NCBI RefSeq assembly: GCF_032229225.1
Contig: NZ_CP135076.1
Coordinates: 2,957,001 to 3,021,000, forward strand
Length of the DNA: 64,000 nucleotides
Direction of reading: 5' to 3'
Source: Stakelama saccharophila
GTDB taxonomy: Bacteria > Pseudomonadota > Alphaproteobacteria > Sphingomonadales > Sphingomonadaceae
Shown here: positions 50,577 to 59,036 of the stretch, one piece after another
Layout of the letters: the number at the start of each line of letters is the position of its first letter
How positions within the stretch are numbered: position 1 is the stretch's first letter
The notes under the pieces: model-generated
Told to the model about the DNA's origin: nothing
Seen by the model: only the letters and a program-made list of their open reading frames with translations
Databases searched by the model: none
Translations under genes and position numbers: made by a program

Positions 50577-51635
50577 TCAGGCCGCGGCGAACTTCATCAG
50601 CTTGATCGCCTCCGAATTGGACACCATCCCGCCCACGCGCTTGGTCGCGTAGAAATGGACGAACGGCTTATTCGAATAGGGATCGCGCAGGATCTGCGTG
50701 CTCGACCGCTCGGCGATCAGATATCCGGCCTTGAAGTTGCCGAACGCCACCGACAGCGATCCCGCCGCGATGTCGGGCATGTCCTCGGCCTCGACCACGG
50801 GATAGCCGAGCAGCGTCGCCGGTTGCCCCGCCGCGAGGCTCGGCTGCCACAGGAACGCGCCGTCCGCCGTCTTGATCTTGCGGATGCGCGCCAGCACCGA
50901 CGAATTCATCACGAACGCCGCGCCCTGGCGATAGGGCGCAGCCAGGCTCTGGACGAGGTCGATCAGCAGTTCGTCGGGCGCGCCGCCGAAGCCGCCATCC
51001 TCGCCGCTCGCAATATATTGCAGCGTACCGAAATCGCGCGTCGCATCGCCGGCATCGTCGACCGGCGAGCGAAGGAAACCCCGCGGCCGGTCAATCCCCG
51101 AACCGTTGACGAACGCCGCGCCCTCGGCCTGCGCGAACTCGCTCGCGATCTCGCCCGCCAGCCACTGTTCGACATCGAACGCCGCATCGTCGAGCATCGC
51201 CTGCGACGCCGCCGGATTGGCGTAGAGTTCGCCCATCGGCGGCGCGATCTCGTTGAACACCGGCGTGTCGGTCTCGGGCCGCTCCGCCGTCTCCGCCGTC
51301 CAGCCCGACGGCGTGCCGCCGCTCGCCACCAGCTTGCGATAGCCCGCCGAGCCCACACGCACGACATTGGCGATCGACCGGATCGGCGAGATGCTCTTCA
51401 ACGTCGCGTCGATGACATGATCGATCTCCTCCGGCACGGCATAGCCGCCCTCGGCCCCGCTCGCCCCCGACATCGCCTTCATCTCGACCGCACCCGCGCC
51501 CGACCGCAGAAAGCTGCCGAACGCATCGCCGCCCGGTTCACCGCCGCCCATCAACATCGGCCGCGCCGCGCGCACGCCCTTCGCTTCCTCCTCGGCAAAG
51601 CTCGTCTCGAGCACACCCATATCCGTATCGCTCAT
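50577..51635 (-). CDS. GTA major capsid protein (gp5, HK97 type)
   Basis: 352 residues. The HK97 fold is seen in GYAVPEEIDHVIDATLKSIS, FDVEQWLAGEIASEF and GTLQYIASGEDGG; the C-terminus ends KRVGGMVSNSEAIKLMKFAA. The N-terminal ~60 residues are likely removed by the prohead protease encoded next to it. Length is normal for a GTA capsid. Confidence 0.93.
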   Translation of the reverse strand: MSDTDMGVLETSFAEEEAKGVRAARPMLMGGGEPGGDAFGSFLRSGAGAVEMKAMSGASGAEGGYAVPEEIDHVIDATLKSISPIRSIANVVRVGSAGYRKLVASGGTPSGWTAETAERPETDTPVFNEIAPPMGELYANPAASQAMLDDAAFDVEQWLAGEIASEFAQAEGAAFVNGSGIDRPRGFLRSPVDDAGDATRDFGTLQYIASGEDGGFGGAPDELLIDLVQSLAAPYRQGAAFVMNSSVLARIRKIKTADGAFLWQPSLAAGQPATLLGYPVVEAEDMPDIAAGSLSVAFGNFKAGYLIAERSSTQILRDPYSNKPFVHFYATKRVGGMVSNSEAIKLMKFAAA

Positions 51636-51654
51636 TCACATTCTCCCAATTTTC

Positions 51655-51720
51655 CTCTCCCGCCTGCGGGAGAGGATACGAAGCCTCGGCGGCGAAGCCG
51701 CCTAGGCGAAGTTGGAGAGG
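51655..51720. repeat. REP-type element, family E
   Basis: CTCCCGCCTGCGGGAG hairpin followed by AGGATACGAAGCCTCGGCGG and a GGCGGC/GCCGCC arm. The core AGAGGATACGAAGCCTCG recurs at about 52551-52568. It overlaps the 3' end of the prohead-protease gene. Confidence 0.7.
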
Positions 51721-52220
51721 GCAGCCCCGCCACCCCCCACAACCGCATGCACCCGCGCCAGCGGCTGCATCGGCTGCGCCACCAGGCTCACCTCGATCAG
51801 GTCGAGCCGCGCGAGTTCCCGATATCTTCCTCGCTTTATCTCGCGCGCGCGGTATCCGAAGCTCAGCCCCGTCACCGCACCATCGCACACCAGCCCCGCC
51901 AGCTTCGGCTCGGCCAGCGCGCCGATCACGCGCAGCCCGCGCGCATCCTCGCCCAGCACGCGCACGCGCCCGACTGGTTTTCCCCCATGCTGCCACAACA
52001 GCGGCACCTCGCCCGCGACGCCCGAAAAGGCCCCGCGACGCACCACATCGCCCCCGCGATCCGGCGCGTCGAACACCGCCGCATAGCCGGCAAAGCGCAC
52101 CAATCCCGCCTCCCGCGTGCGAGTTGCCGGCCGGTCAAGCTCCCAGCCTGACCTGAACGATGCGGGGCATCGTTCTTCGGCAACTGGGCCGGGGGAGGGC
52201 AGGTCCGACCCCTCGCTCAC
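51702..52220 (-). CDS. GTA prohead protease (gp4, HK97 type) with repeat-derived N-terminus
   Basis: 172 residues. Protease core: RFAGYAAVFDAPDRGGDVVR, RGAFSGVAGEVPLLWQHGGK (catalytic His) and DGAVTGLSFGYRA (catalytic Ser). The N-terminal ~35 residues (DLPSPGPVAEERCPASFRSG) are encoded by a palindrome-rich intergenic-type repeat. GTG at 52220 overlaps the DUF6127 stop (GTGA). The protein's stop lies inside another repeat. Confidence 0.82.
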   Translation of the reverse strand: MSEGSDLPSPGPVAEERCPASFRSGWELDRPATRTREAGLVRFAGYAAVFDAPDRGGDVVRRGAFSGVAGEVPLLWQHGGKPVGRVRVLGEDARGLRVIGALAEPKLAGLVCDGAVTGLSFGYRAREIKRGRYRELARLDLIEVSLVAQPMQPLARVHAVVGGGGAALSNFA

Positions 52221-52525
52221 TTCACCCACGCCCCGAACCCCAGCCGCACCGCCAGCCCGACCAGCACCAGCGCCAGCCCCAGCCGCACGATCCATCCGAT
52301 CAGCGCCTTCGCCGCCGACCGCTTGGCGTCGCGCCATGCGCCCAGCAGTTCGCGCAGTTCGGCCATGTCCTTGGCCGCCGCCGCATCCTCCAGCCCCAGC
52401 CGCGCAAGCGCCCGCGCCGCCCCCAGCTCGCCCGCCTCCTCGACGATCGCGCGCAGCGTCACGAGATCCGCCCCCGCATCCTCCGCCTGATCGATGAGCT
52501 GCGCCAATACCAATCCGTTGGTCAT
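52217..52525 (-). CDS. DUF6127 family protein
   Basis: 102 residues: an acidic/Ala-rich helical N-part and a C-terminal membrane helix (LIGWIVRLGLALVLVGLAV). DUF6127 genes are found in sphingomonad GTA regions, here between portal and prohead protease. Function unknown; it may be a membrane-associated assembly or lysis protein. Confidence 0.6.
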   Translation of the reverse strand: MTNGLVLAQLIDQAEDAGADLVTLRAIVEEAGELGAARALARLGLEDAAAAKDMAELRELLGAWRDAKRSAAKALIGWIVRLGLALVLVGLAVRLGFGAWVK

Positions 52526-52604
52526 ACTCCCCCCTTCTTCCCCCTATGCGAGAGGATACGAAGCCTCGCGAGCTTGGCTCACCAGCCCATCAAGCGTTAA
52601 CCAG

Positions 52605-52740
52605 ACCCGTTTGCCCTGAGCTTGTCGAAGGGCTGTCCTGAGCGCCTGCCTTGGCAGGCAGTCGAAGGGGGCTGTCCTCCTTCTTTCCCGTGGCAAGGAA
52701 AGGCAGGGCTTCGACAAGCTCAGCCCAAACGGGCCTGGTC
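52605..52740. repeat. cluster of REP-type palindromes
   Basis: Contains CCTGAGCTTGTCGAAGGGC, CTGCCTTGGCAGGCAG and the inverted partner GGCTTCGACAAGCTCAGCCC. The CTTCGACAAGCTCAG unit faces in both directions about 95 bases apart. Non-coding between portal and DUF6127 genes. Confidence 0.8.
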
Positions 52741-52806
52741 CGAGGCTCGCCGCTCCAGCGATCGCCCACTTGCCCCGCCGCGCGCACCATCCTACCGGTC
52801 GGCGCC

Positions 52807-53001
52807 ATGCCCCCCTCGCCCGGCAAAATCGTCTTCATGATCCTCGCCGTGCTTCTGGCGATTCTCGTCTGGTTATGGTGGACCGACGCCGTGCTCGACT
52901 ATAAATGCGGCCGGGTCGGCGGCATCTGGGACGCGGACGCCCGCGTCTGTCGCATTCCCGTCACGCCAGACCCAGGATCGCGCGCTTCTCACTGGGTGTA
53001 A
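52807..53001 (+). CDS. small single-TM protein, antisense to the portal gene end
   Basis: 64 residues: a membrane helix (IVFMILAVLLAILVWLWW) followed by TDAVLDYKCGRVGGIWDADA with two Cys. It is the only plus-strand gene inside the GTA cluster and overlaps the 3' end of the portal gene by 41 bases. The tidy signal-anchor plus Cys-containing motif suggests a real small protein, although no ribosome-binding site is clear. Confidence 0.5.
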   Translation: MPPSPGKIVFMILAVLLAILVWLWWTDAVLDYKCGRVGGIWDADARVCRIPVTPDPGSRASHWV

Positions 53002-54070
53002 GGAACTCCGCGCCCGACACCTGCGCCCACAACCGCTCGCGATCCTCGGAAAGCGCGGGAACCCGATCGAGATCGACCGACAGCGCCGCGCCCGCGAACC
53101 ACGGGGCCAGCCCCTGCCCCAGCGCGCCGAGGATCTTGTCGGCCAGCGGCAGGATCGCCAGCCGCCACAGCGCCCGGTTCGCCTCGCGGTAATTGGCGTA
53201 GGTGCTGTCGCCCGGCAGCCCCAGCAGCATCGGCGGCACCCCGAACGCCAGCGCGATCTCGCGCGCCGCCGCCGCCTTCAGCCCGACGAAATCCATGTCC
53301 GCCGGCGTCATCGACATCGCCTGCCAGCGCAGCCCGCCTTCGAGCAGCATCGGCCGTCCGGCATTGGCGGCGCCCGCGAACGCCCCGTCCATCTCGGCGC
53401 GCAACCGCTCGAACTGCTCGCCCGACAGGCCCGCCCCGTCGCCCGGTTCATAGACCAGCGCGCCGGAGGGCCGCGCGGCATTGTCGAGCAGCGCCTTGTT
53501 CCATTTCGCCGCGGCGTTGTGGACCGCCACCGCCCCCGCCGCCGCGCCCAGGCACCCCAGCCCGTAATGATCGTCGACCGGGTTGAACGCGCGGATATGC
53601 ACGATCGCGGGTCGCCCGGCCTCGTCCTCGCACGCCAGCCGCATCGTCCGCTCGCCGACGCGGTAGCGATAGGCGACCGGCCACCCGCTCGCATCGGGCT
53701 CGACCGACACCCGTTCGGGCCTGAGCGCGAACAGCTCCGCCACCCCGCCCGCGCCGTCGCCCAGCACCTGCACATAGGCATTGCCGTGCAGCAACAGATG
53801 CGACGCCACCGTCTCCAGCAATCCCTGCCCGCCCGATGTCGCGGCCACCAGCGCCCGCAAGTTCTCGTCCGATACGGCAAGCGGCGCCCCGCCAACGCCT
53901 TCCGCGACCAGCCGCACCGCTCGCTGCGCCACCGCATTGCCGCAATAGGCCTCGCGCACCTGCGCTTCGTAACTGCGCGGCCATTCCCCGATCACCGGCA
54001 CCGCGCCGACCCGCGACAACACCGGACGCGCACCATCGCGCCCGGCCGATTTCCGACCGAACCATTTCAT
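52961..54070 (-). CDS. GTA portal protein (gp3)
   Basis: 369 residues. Portal motifs: PRSYEAQVREAYCGNAVAQR, LLHGNAYVQVLGDG, AKWNKALLDNAARPSGALVY, FGVPPMLLGLPGDSTYANYR. The vertex portal drives DNA packaging with terminase. Normal length. Two unrelated genes separate it from the terminase gene. Confidence 0.93.
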   Translation of the reverse strand: MKWFGRKSAGRDGARPVLSRVGAVPVIGEWPRSYEAQVREAYCGNAVAQRAVRLVAEGVGGAPLAVSDENLRALVAATSGGQGLLETVASHLLLHGNAYVQVLGDGAGGVAELFALRPERVSVEPDASGWPVAYRYRVGERTMRLACEDEAGRPAIVHIRAFNPVDDHYGLGCLGAAAGAVAVHNAAAKWNKALLDNAARPSGALVYEPGDGAGLSGEQFERLRAEMDGAFAGAANAGRPMLLEGGLRWQAMSMTPADMDFVGLKAAAAREIALAFGVPPMLLGLPGDSTYANYREANRALWRLAILPLADKILGALGQGLAPWFAGAALSVDLDRVPALSEDRERLWAQVSGAEFLTPSEKRAILGLA

Positions 54071-54150
54071 CCGAGATTTCCTTTTTTTTCTCCCCTCCCG
54101 CCTCCGGGAGGGGTCGGGGGAGGGCAGTCCAGCCCGCAGCCACCCTCCCC

Positions 54151-54262
54151 GTCATCCTGACGGAAGTCAGGATCCATTCTCACTCCGCTCGACCATCTGA
54201 CGCAGCGCCAATGGATTCCGGATCAAGCCCGTCCTGAGCGAAGTCGAAGGATCCGGAATGAC
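54151..54262. repeat. REP-type elements, family D partial copy and others
   Basis: GTCATCCTGACGGAAGTCAG (54151) followed by a second palindrome pair (GGATTCCGGATCAAGCCCGT to GGATCCGGAATGACG). A G/C-rich unit GGGAGGGGTCGGGGGAGGGC lies just before at about 54106. All lie between the portal and the spermidine-synthase-like gene. Confidence 0.75.
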
Positions 54263-54329
54263 GAACAGGATATTGCGTCCCCAGGCACCCGTTCGCTTCG
54301 AGCGAAGTCGAGAAGCGCAGCCGCTCCGC

Positions 54330-55004
54330 CTACCCCCGCTTCTGCGCCAGCCAGATCACATGCCGCGGCCCCTTGCCGCTCGCCCGCGCCCGCACCGCCT
54401 GCTCCTCGACCACGAACCCCGCCGCCTTCAGCCTTCGCACGAACGCCGCATCGGGCGCCGCCGACCACACCGCCAGTACCCCGCCGGGCGTCAGCGCCGC
54501 CTTCGCCGCACGCAGGCCGGCATCCGAATACAGCCCGTCATTGCCCGCGCGCACGATCCCGTCCGGCCCATTGTCGACGTCGAGCAGGATCGCGTCATAG
54601 CGCCCCTGCCCGCCACCGATCACCCGCCCGACATCGTCGATCACCACCCGCACCCGGCCGTCGTCCAGGCACCCGCCGGCAAGCGCCGCCATCGGCCCGC
54701 GCGCCCAGTCGATGATCTTGGGCACCAGTTCGGCGACGACGACCCCGGCATCGTCGCCCAGCTCGTCCAGCGCCTTCCTCAGCGTGAATCCCATGCCGTA
54801 TCCGCCGATCAGCCAGCGCTGCCCCGCACGGCCCCGCAACCGCTCAGCGGTCAGCGTGCTGAGCGCCTCTTCGGACCCGCTCATCCGGCTGTTCATCAGC
54901 TCGTTGCGCTCCATGACGATCATGAAGTCGCCCCCGCGCCGGAACAGCCGCAGCGGCGCGCCGTCCGGCACCTCGGCCGTATCGATCAACTCGCGCGAAA
55001 CCAT
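54330..55004 (-). CDS. spermidine synthase-like methyltransferase-fold protein
   Basis: 224 residues with the Rossmann signatures WLIGGYGMGFTLRKALDELG and AILLDVDNGPDGIVRAGNDG, and GGVLAVWSAAPDAAFVRRL, as in spermidine-synthase-like proteins. Several acidic residues of the polyamine site are not obvious, so the substrate is unclear. ATG at 55004 has GAAGGGAAG upstream. It sits inside the GTA cluster between terminase and portal but is not a known GTA gene. Confidence 0.75.
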   Translation of the reverse strand: MVSRELIDTAEVPDGAPLRLFRRGGDFMIVMERNELMNSRMSGSEEALSTLTAERLRGRAGQRWLIGGYGMGFTLRKALDELGDDAGVVVAELVPKIIDWARGPMAALAGGCLDDGRVRVVIDDVGRVIGGGQGRYDAILLDVDNGPDGIVRAGNDGLYSDAGLRAAKAALTPGGVLAVWSAAPDAAFVRRLKAAGFVVEEQAVRARASGKGPRHVIWLAQKRG

Positions 55005-55014
55005 TATCTTCCCT

Positions 55015-55749
55015 TCATGCCGACCAGGCAAAGCCCAACCGCGTCTCGCCCGTCACCGCGCCGCCCGCATCGAAGCGCCGCTCGGCGATCACGCCTTTCC
55101 CTGCGGCATCCACCGTCACCACCGTCGAACACCGCGTCCCATAGACGGCATCGCGAATGAAGATTGGCGACGCGACCGGCTCGACCTCGCCATCCCCGGC
55201 CGGCCCCTCGAACCGCTCCTCGTCGCCGAGCGCCGCGAACAGCGGCTCGATATCCTCGCTCCCCGCCGCAAGCCAGTCCCCGAGCATCGCCTCCAGCTTG
55301 CGTGTCTTCGGCCAGGCCGCATCGCGCAACCCGTTCGAAAGCCCGTGCATCCCCGGCGCCAGCGGCGCGATCACCGGTTCCGGCCGATTGGTACAATAAA
55401 ACGCCTCGTCCCCCGCGACCGCGATCAGGTTGAACGGGTTATAGTTACCAAGCTCCGCCAATCCCGCCCGCTCCCCGCCGAGCAATTCGCTCACCAGCCG
55501 CCCCCGCGACCGCTTCGCCGCATCGGACATCCCTTCCCCACGCAAATTGGTAACGACGACAAACCGCCCGGCGGGATTCACCCCCAGCCAGGTCCCCCCG
55601 GCGACAGCATCGCGTCCCGCAATCACCCCGGCCGGCGCGTCCCACGCAGCCAGCGGCAACGCCTCGCGCGCATGCAACTCGTCCCGATTCCCGACAGCCA
55701 CCAACCGCCACCGCGGATGCACCACCCACGCCATCGCCAGAACACACAT
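55015..55749 (-). CDS. NRDE/TANGO2 family protein
   Basis: 244 residues. It starts MCVLAMAWVVHPRWRLVAVG, NRDELHAREALPLAAWD, which is the NRDE motif with a Cys at position 2; GRDAVAGGTWLGVNPAGRF and NLRGEG follow. The family is linked to lipid or haem handling, but its role in bacteria is unknown. It shares a direction and a short gap with the spermidine-synthase-like gene; both interrupt the GTA order. Confidence 0.85.
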   Translation of the reverse strand: MCVLAMAWVVHPRWRLVAVGNRDELHAREALPLAAWDAPAGVIAGRDAVAGGTWLGVNPAGRFVVVTNLRGEGMSDAAKRSRGRLVSELLGGERAGLAELGNYNPFNLIAVAGDEAFYCTNRPEPVIAPLAPGMHGLSNGLRDAAWPKTRKLEAMLGDWLAAGSEDIEPLFAALGDEERFEGPAGDGEVEPVASPIFIRDAVYGTRCSTVVTVDAAGKGVIAERRFDAGGAVTGETRLGFAWSA

Positions 55750-55806
55750 GCCACCCGCCATAGCCGCGCGGGCGGCAAACGGAAACGACGGCTATCGTGT
55801 ATCACC

Positions 55807-55938
55807 GTCACCCCGGATCAAGTCCGGCATGACGAATGAGCAACGCCGACCGCGCCCCGTCCGTCATCCTGACGAAAGTCAGGATCCAGAGCCCGCAGCG
55901 CCTGCGGCTCTGGATGCTGAATCAAGTTCAGCATGACG
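55807..55938. repeat. REP-type elements including a full family D copy
   Basis: GTCACCCCGGATCAAGTCCG with GCATGAC (55807-55833), then the 76-base family D element at 55863-55938, nearly identical to 50423-50498. They lie between the TANGO2-like and terminase genes. Confidence 0.85.
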
Positions 55939-55972
55939 CTTCCTGTCATTCCGCAGCATCGCCGATCTTTCC

Positions 55973-57280
55973 TCACATAACCCGCACCCCAACCGCACCC
56001 CGCCGCTTCAGCATCACCTCGCTCATCGCCCACACCAGCGCATCCGCCCGGTCGGGCGAGCGCCCCGGCCCTTCATATCCACCACCGGCGATCAGCCCGC
56101 AAAGCTCGTCCTCCAGCGCCGGAAACGCGCCGACATGGAATGCGCGGCCCGCCTCGTACAGCGCCGCCACCGGCTCGGCCCGCGCGCTCTTCCCCCGGCT
56201 GGCATGGACCAGCTTCAGCGGCAGGTCGGTGTCCGCCGCCAACAGCACGCTCCTGACCATCGCACCGCCATTATTCGCCTCGGCCACCACGCGGTCGGCG
56301 CCGGTCCGCACCGCGCACGCCGCCACCGCCCGCGCCCATCCTTCGGGCGAGGTCGCCGCCACGCTCGCATCCTCCAGCACATAGCCCAGCCCGTCACGCC
56401 CCAGCGCCACCGCGACGATCCCGCACGCATCGCCGTCGCTCCCCGCCGGCGAATCGACCCCCACCACGACGCGCCGCACCGCCGGCCGCTCGCGCACCCG
56501 CGCCGCCTCCAGCAGCGCGCGCGTCCACAGCGCGCCTGCGACATCCTCGATCAGCTCGCCGTCCAGTTCCTGCCGCCCGATCCGCGTGCCGCCATATTGC
56601 GCGACCATCGCCTCGACAAAGGTGTCGGGCAGGTGCGGATTGTCGCGCGTCCTGCCCCGCGTCACCGCGGCGCCCGGCAGCTTCGCGATCCGGCGCATCA
56701 GCGGAACCGGCCGCGGCGTCGTCGTCACCACCGCGCGCGGATCGTCGCCCAGCCGCAATCCCATCATCAGATTGTCCCAGGCGATCTCGGCGCCCGGCCC
56801 CCATTTGGCCAGCTCGTCGCACCAGGCCGCATGATGTTCGGGTCCGCGCAGCCGCTCCGGCGCCGCCGCCGAATAGACATAAGCGCGCGCACCGCTGTCG
56901 AACCGCACCTCGCCCCTGGTCGCGTTCCACGCGACCGCCTCCTCGGCCTGCGCCACCGCCAGCAATCCGCTCTCGCCGTCGATCATCACCCGGCGCACAT
57001 CGTCGACCGAGCTGCCGACCAGCGCGATGCGCGCATGCGGCCGGTCGCGGGCGAAGGCGCTCACCCATTCGGCGCCCGCCCGCGTCTTGCCGAACCCGCG
57101 CCCCGCCACGATCATCCAGATGCGCCATTTCCCCTGCGGGGCGAGCTGGCCGGGATGCGCCCATTCCGACCAGCGCCCGTTCAGCTCGCGGCGCTGCGGC
57201 GGGGTCAGGCCGCGCAGGACGTGCCGCCGCTCCTCGGCACTGCAGGCGAGAAGCCGTTCGATCACGTCACTTTCGGTCAT
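55973..57280 (-). CDS. GTA terminase large subunit (gp2)
   Basis: 435 residues. ATPase Walker A at 60-67 (GRGFGKTR), an acidic Walker B-type segment in HHAAWCDELAKWG, and C-terminal nuclease acids in VVVGVDSPAGSDGDACG and RSPDRADALVWAMSE. It packages DNA into the GTA heads. The stop and start overlap the terminase small subunit by 14 bases. Confidence 0.93.
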   Translation of the reverse strand: MTESDVIERLLACSAEERRHVLRGLTPPQRRELNGRWSEWAHPGQLAPQGKWRIWMIVAGRGFGKTRAGAEWVSAFARDRPHARIALVGSSVDDVRRVMIDGESGLLAVAQAEEAVAWNATRGEVRFDSGARAYVYSAAAPERLRGPEHHAAWCDELAKWGPGAEIAWDNLMMGLRLGDDPRAVVTTTPRPVPLMRRIAKLPGAAVTRGRTRDNPHLPDTFVEAMVAQYGGTRIGRQELDGELIEDVAGALWTRALLEAARVRERPAVRRVVVGVDSPAGSDGDACGIVAVALGRDGLGYVLEDASVAATSPEGWARAVAACAVRTGADRVVAEANNGGAMVRSVLLAADTDLPLKLVHASRGKSARAEPVAALYEAGRAFHVGAFPALEDELCGLIAGGGYEGPGRSPDRADALVWAMSEVMLKRRGAVGVRVM

Positions 57281-57770
57281 TCTTCGCCTTCCGCCGCCGG
57301 TCGAGCGCGTCGAGCTTGCGGATCAGCGCGGCGTCGGTTTCCTCCTGCGTCGCCCGCCGGCGCGGCGCGTCGGCGGAACGTGTCCGTCCTTCTGCCACCG
57401 CCCCGCGGTGGGTGCGCAGCAGCTTCACCGCATTGTCGAAATTGATCTCGCGCGACTTGGTATCGCCGGGGTCCTTCAGGTCGATATCGTTCAGCGCCGA
57501 CGTCGCGACTTCCAGCAGCCGCGCCTCCAGCCGGTCATAGCCCACGACCATCGCCGCGCGCCACAACGCGGCGAATTCGGCATCACTGCGCCGCAATTTA
57601 TAGGCGTTGGACGGCCAAACGCCCGCCGCGCGCGCCGACGCCGTGACGTTGCAGGTCTCGGCAAGCGTGTTGAGAAACGTCTCCCGGCGCTTCTTCGTCC
57701 ACCCGTTGGAGTGCGTTGCGCGCACCTGCGGCTTGCCGTTCCTGCCCCGCCTCACGACCGTGTCGGCCAT
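57267..57770 (-). CDS. GTA terminase small subunit-like protein (gp1)
   Basis: 167 residues with a helix-turn-helix-like N-part (RRETFLNTLAETCNVTASAR, AAGVWPSNAYKLRRSDAEFA) that probably binds DNA, and a charged C-terminus. ATG at 57770 is used because the earlier in-frame start (57794) gives no homologous sequence. It is the first gene of the cluster after a good promoter. Confidence 0.85.
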   Translation of the reverse strand: MADTVVRRGRNGKPQVRATHSNGWTKKRRETFLNTLAETCNVTASARAAGVWPSNAYKLRRSDAEFAALWRAAMVVGYDRLEARLLEVATSALNDIDLKDPGDTKSREINFDNAVKLLRTHRGAVAEGRTRSADAPRRRATQEETDAALIRKLDALDRRRKAKNDRK

Positions 57771-57853
57771 CTGCTCGCCCTCCCCCGCAAACAAAAGGGG
57801 CCGGAAGCACCTCGTCGGCGCCCGACCCCGATTCGCAATTCGTCAGCGTTCCC

Positions 57854-57884
57854 GTTATGTGCCAGAACAGCGTGACGATGTCAA
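57854..57884 (-). promoter_or_regulatory. sigma70-like promoter of the GTA cluster
   Basis: On the minus strand TTGACA (57879-57884) is followed by CACATAAC (57854-57861) 17-19 bases later. The start of the terminase small subunit gene is 84 bases downstream. GTTC and GAAC arms flank the -10, but the spacing does not match a known LexA box. Confidence 0.5.
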
Positions 57885-57979
57885 GAGCTTTTTGCCTATT
57901 TGGTTAACTCTAAATATTCGTCAGCACTTCTGATCGCGCTCCGGCTGCCGGCCCTGCGGACGCGGACCGAACCCGGAAA

Positions 57980-58927
57980 TTATGCTCCGCCCGCCACCGC
58001 CGCCCAGGCGGCCACCTCGTCCGGGCGCCGGCTATGCACGGCAAGGTCGTCGATCGCGCCGCTGTCGGGATCGACCGTGATCACGCCGTCATAGAGGAAG
58101 GTGGCATTGCCGGTGACCGATACCATGCCGCCCGCCGCCGGGGCCTCGGCGCGGGCCCGCACCAGCCCGCCGCGATTGCGCACCACGATTTCGCGGCCGA
58201 AGGCGATCCGCCCGGTCAGCCCTGCGGCAAAGGTCGCCGCCGCCATCGCGCTCCCGCAACTGTTGGTCAGCCCGACCCCGCGCTCATAGGTTCGCACGAA
58301 CAGTCCGCCGCTGCCCGCGCTCGCGAAGCTGACATTGATCCGGTTCGGGATCAGCGCCGGCTTCGCCTCGCACCAGTCGCCCAGCGCCACCAGTTCCGCC
58401 TCGTCCACCGTCTCGACAAAGGCGACCAGATGCGGGTTGGCGATGGCGAGCGCGGTAAAGGCGCGCTCGCTCGGCAGGCCCGCGATCGCGGCGTCGATCA
58501 CCGCCTCCGCCAGCCCGACCAGGCCCACGGCCCCCGGATCGGTCGTCACCGGCCCCGCCCGCGTCGTGATCGACGTCACGCCCGGCGCGATCGGCTCGGC
58601 CATGGCGGCCTGTGCGCTGCTGGTCTTCAACCGCACCTGCGCGGCGTTCAGGCCGGTCGTTTCGAACCCCAGCCGCGCGGTACAGCGCAGGCCGTTCAGG
58701 CACGTCTCGGCCTCGCTGCCGTCGGGATTGAACATCCGCATGCCGAAGGCGTGCCCGTCCCCGCCGGGGGTCAGCAGCAACAATCCGTCGCCGCCCACCG
58801 GCCCGTCGCGATTCGCCAGCGCCCGCGCCACCCGTGCCCATCCTGCATCGTCGAGCGCGATTTCGCGCGCATCGACCAGGGGAAAGTCGTTGCCCGATCC
58901 GTGGCACTTGATGAAGGCGAGGCGCAT
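57980..58927 (-). CDS. dapF: divergent diaminopimelate epimerase-like protein
   Basis: 315 residues, cytosolic, converting LL- to meso-diaminopimelate for lysine and peptidoglycan. Both active-site cysteines are seen: Cys76 in TCLNGLRCTAR, where the canonical sequence is CGNGxRC, and one in LTNSCGSAMAAAT, where ACGTGA is usual. The N-terminus GSGNDFPLVD is normal. The changes are near the active site, so it could have related racemase activity. ATG at 58927 gives the family start MRLAFIKCHGSG. Confidence 0.75.
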   Translation of the reverse strand: MRLAFIKCHGSGNDFPLVDAREIALDDAGWARVARALANRDGPVGGDGLLLLTPGGDGHAFGMRMFNPDGSEAETCLNGLRCTARLGFETTGLNAAQVRLKTSSAQAAMAEPIAPGVTSITTRAGPVTTDPGAVGLVGLAEAVIDAAIAGLPSERAFTALAIANPHLVAFVETVDEAELVALGDWCEAKPALIPNRINVSFASAGSGGLFVRTYERGVGLTNSCGSAMAAATFAAGLTGRIAFGREIVVRNRGGLVRARAEAPAAGGMVSVTGNATFLYDGVITVDPDSGAIDDLAVHSRRPDEVAAWAAVAGGA

Positions 58928-59036
58928 GGCCGTCCCTCTAGAGGGGATCGATCCGGCACGCATCAGGAAAATCGCATTCGCACAGCCGGTCGCACCCGCT
59001 TTCCATCCCGCCTCGGCTCGGCTAAGCCCCGCGTCC

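Noticed and set aside
57843..57863. Possible LexA box around the GTA promoter
   Set aside because: The GTTC and GAAC arms are spaced 13 bases apart and inverted, unlike the alphaproteobacterial GTTC-N7-GTTC site.
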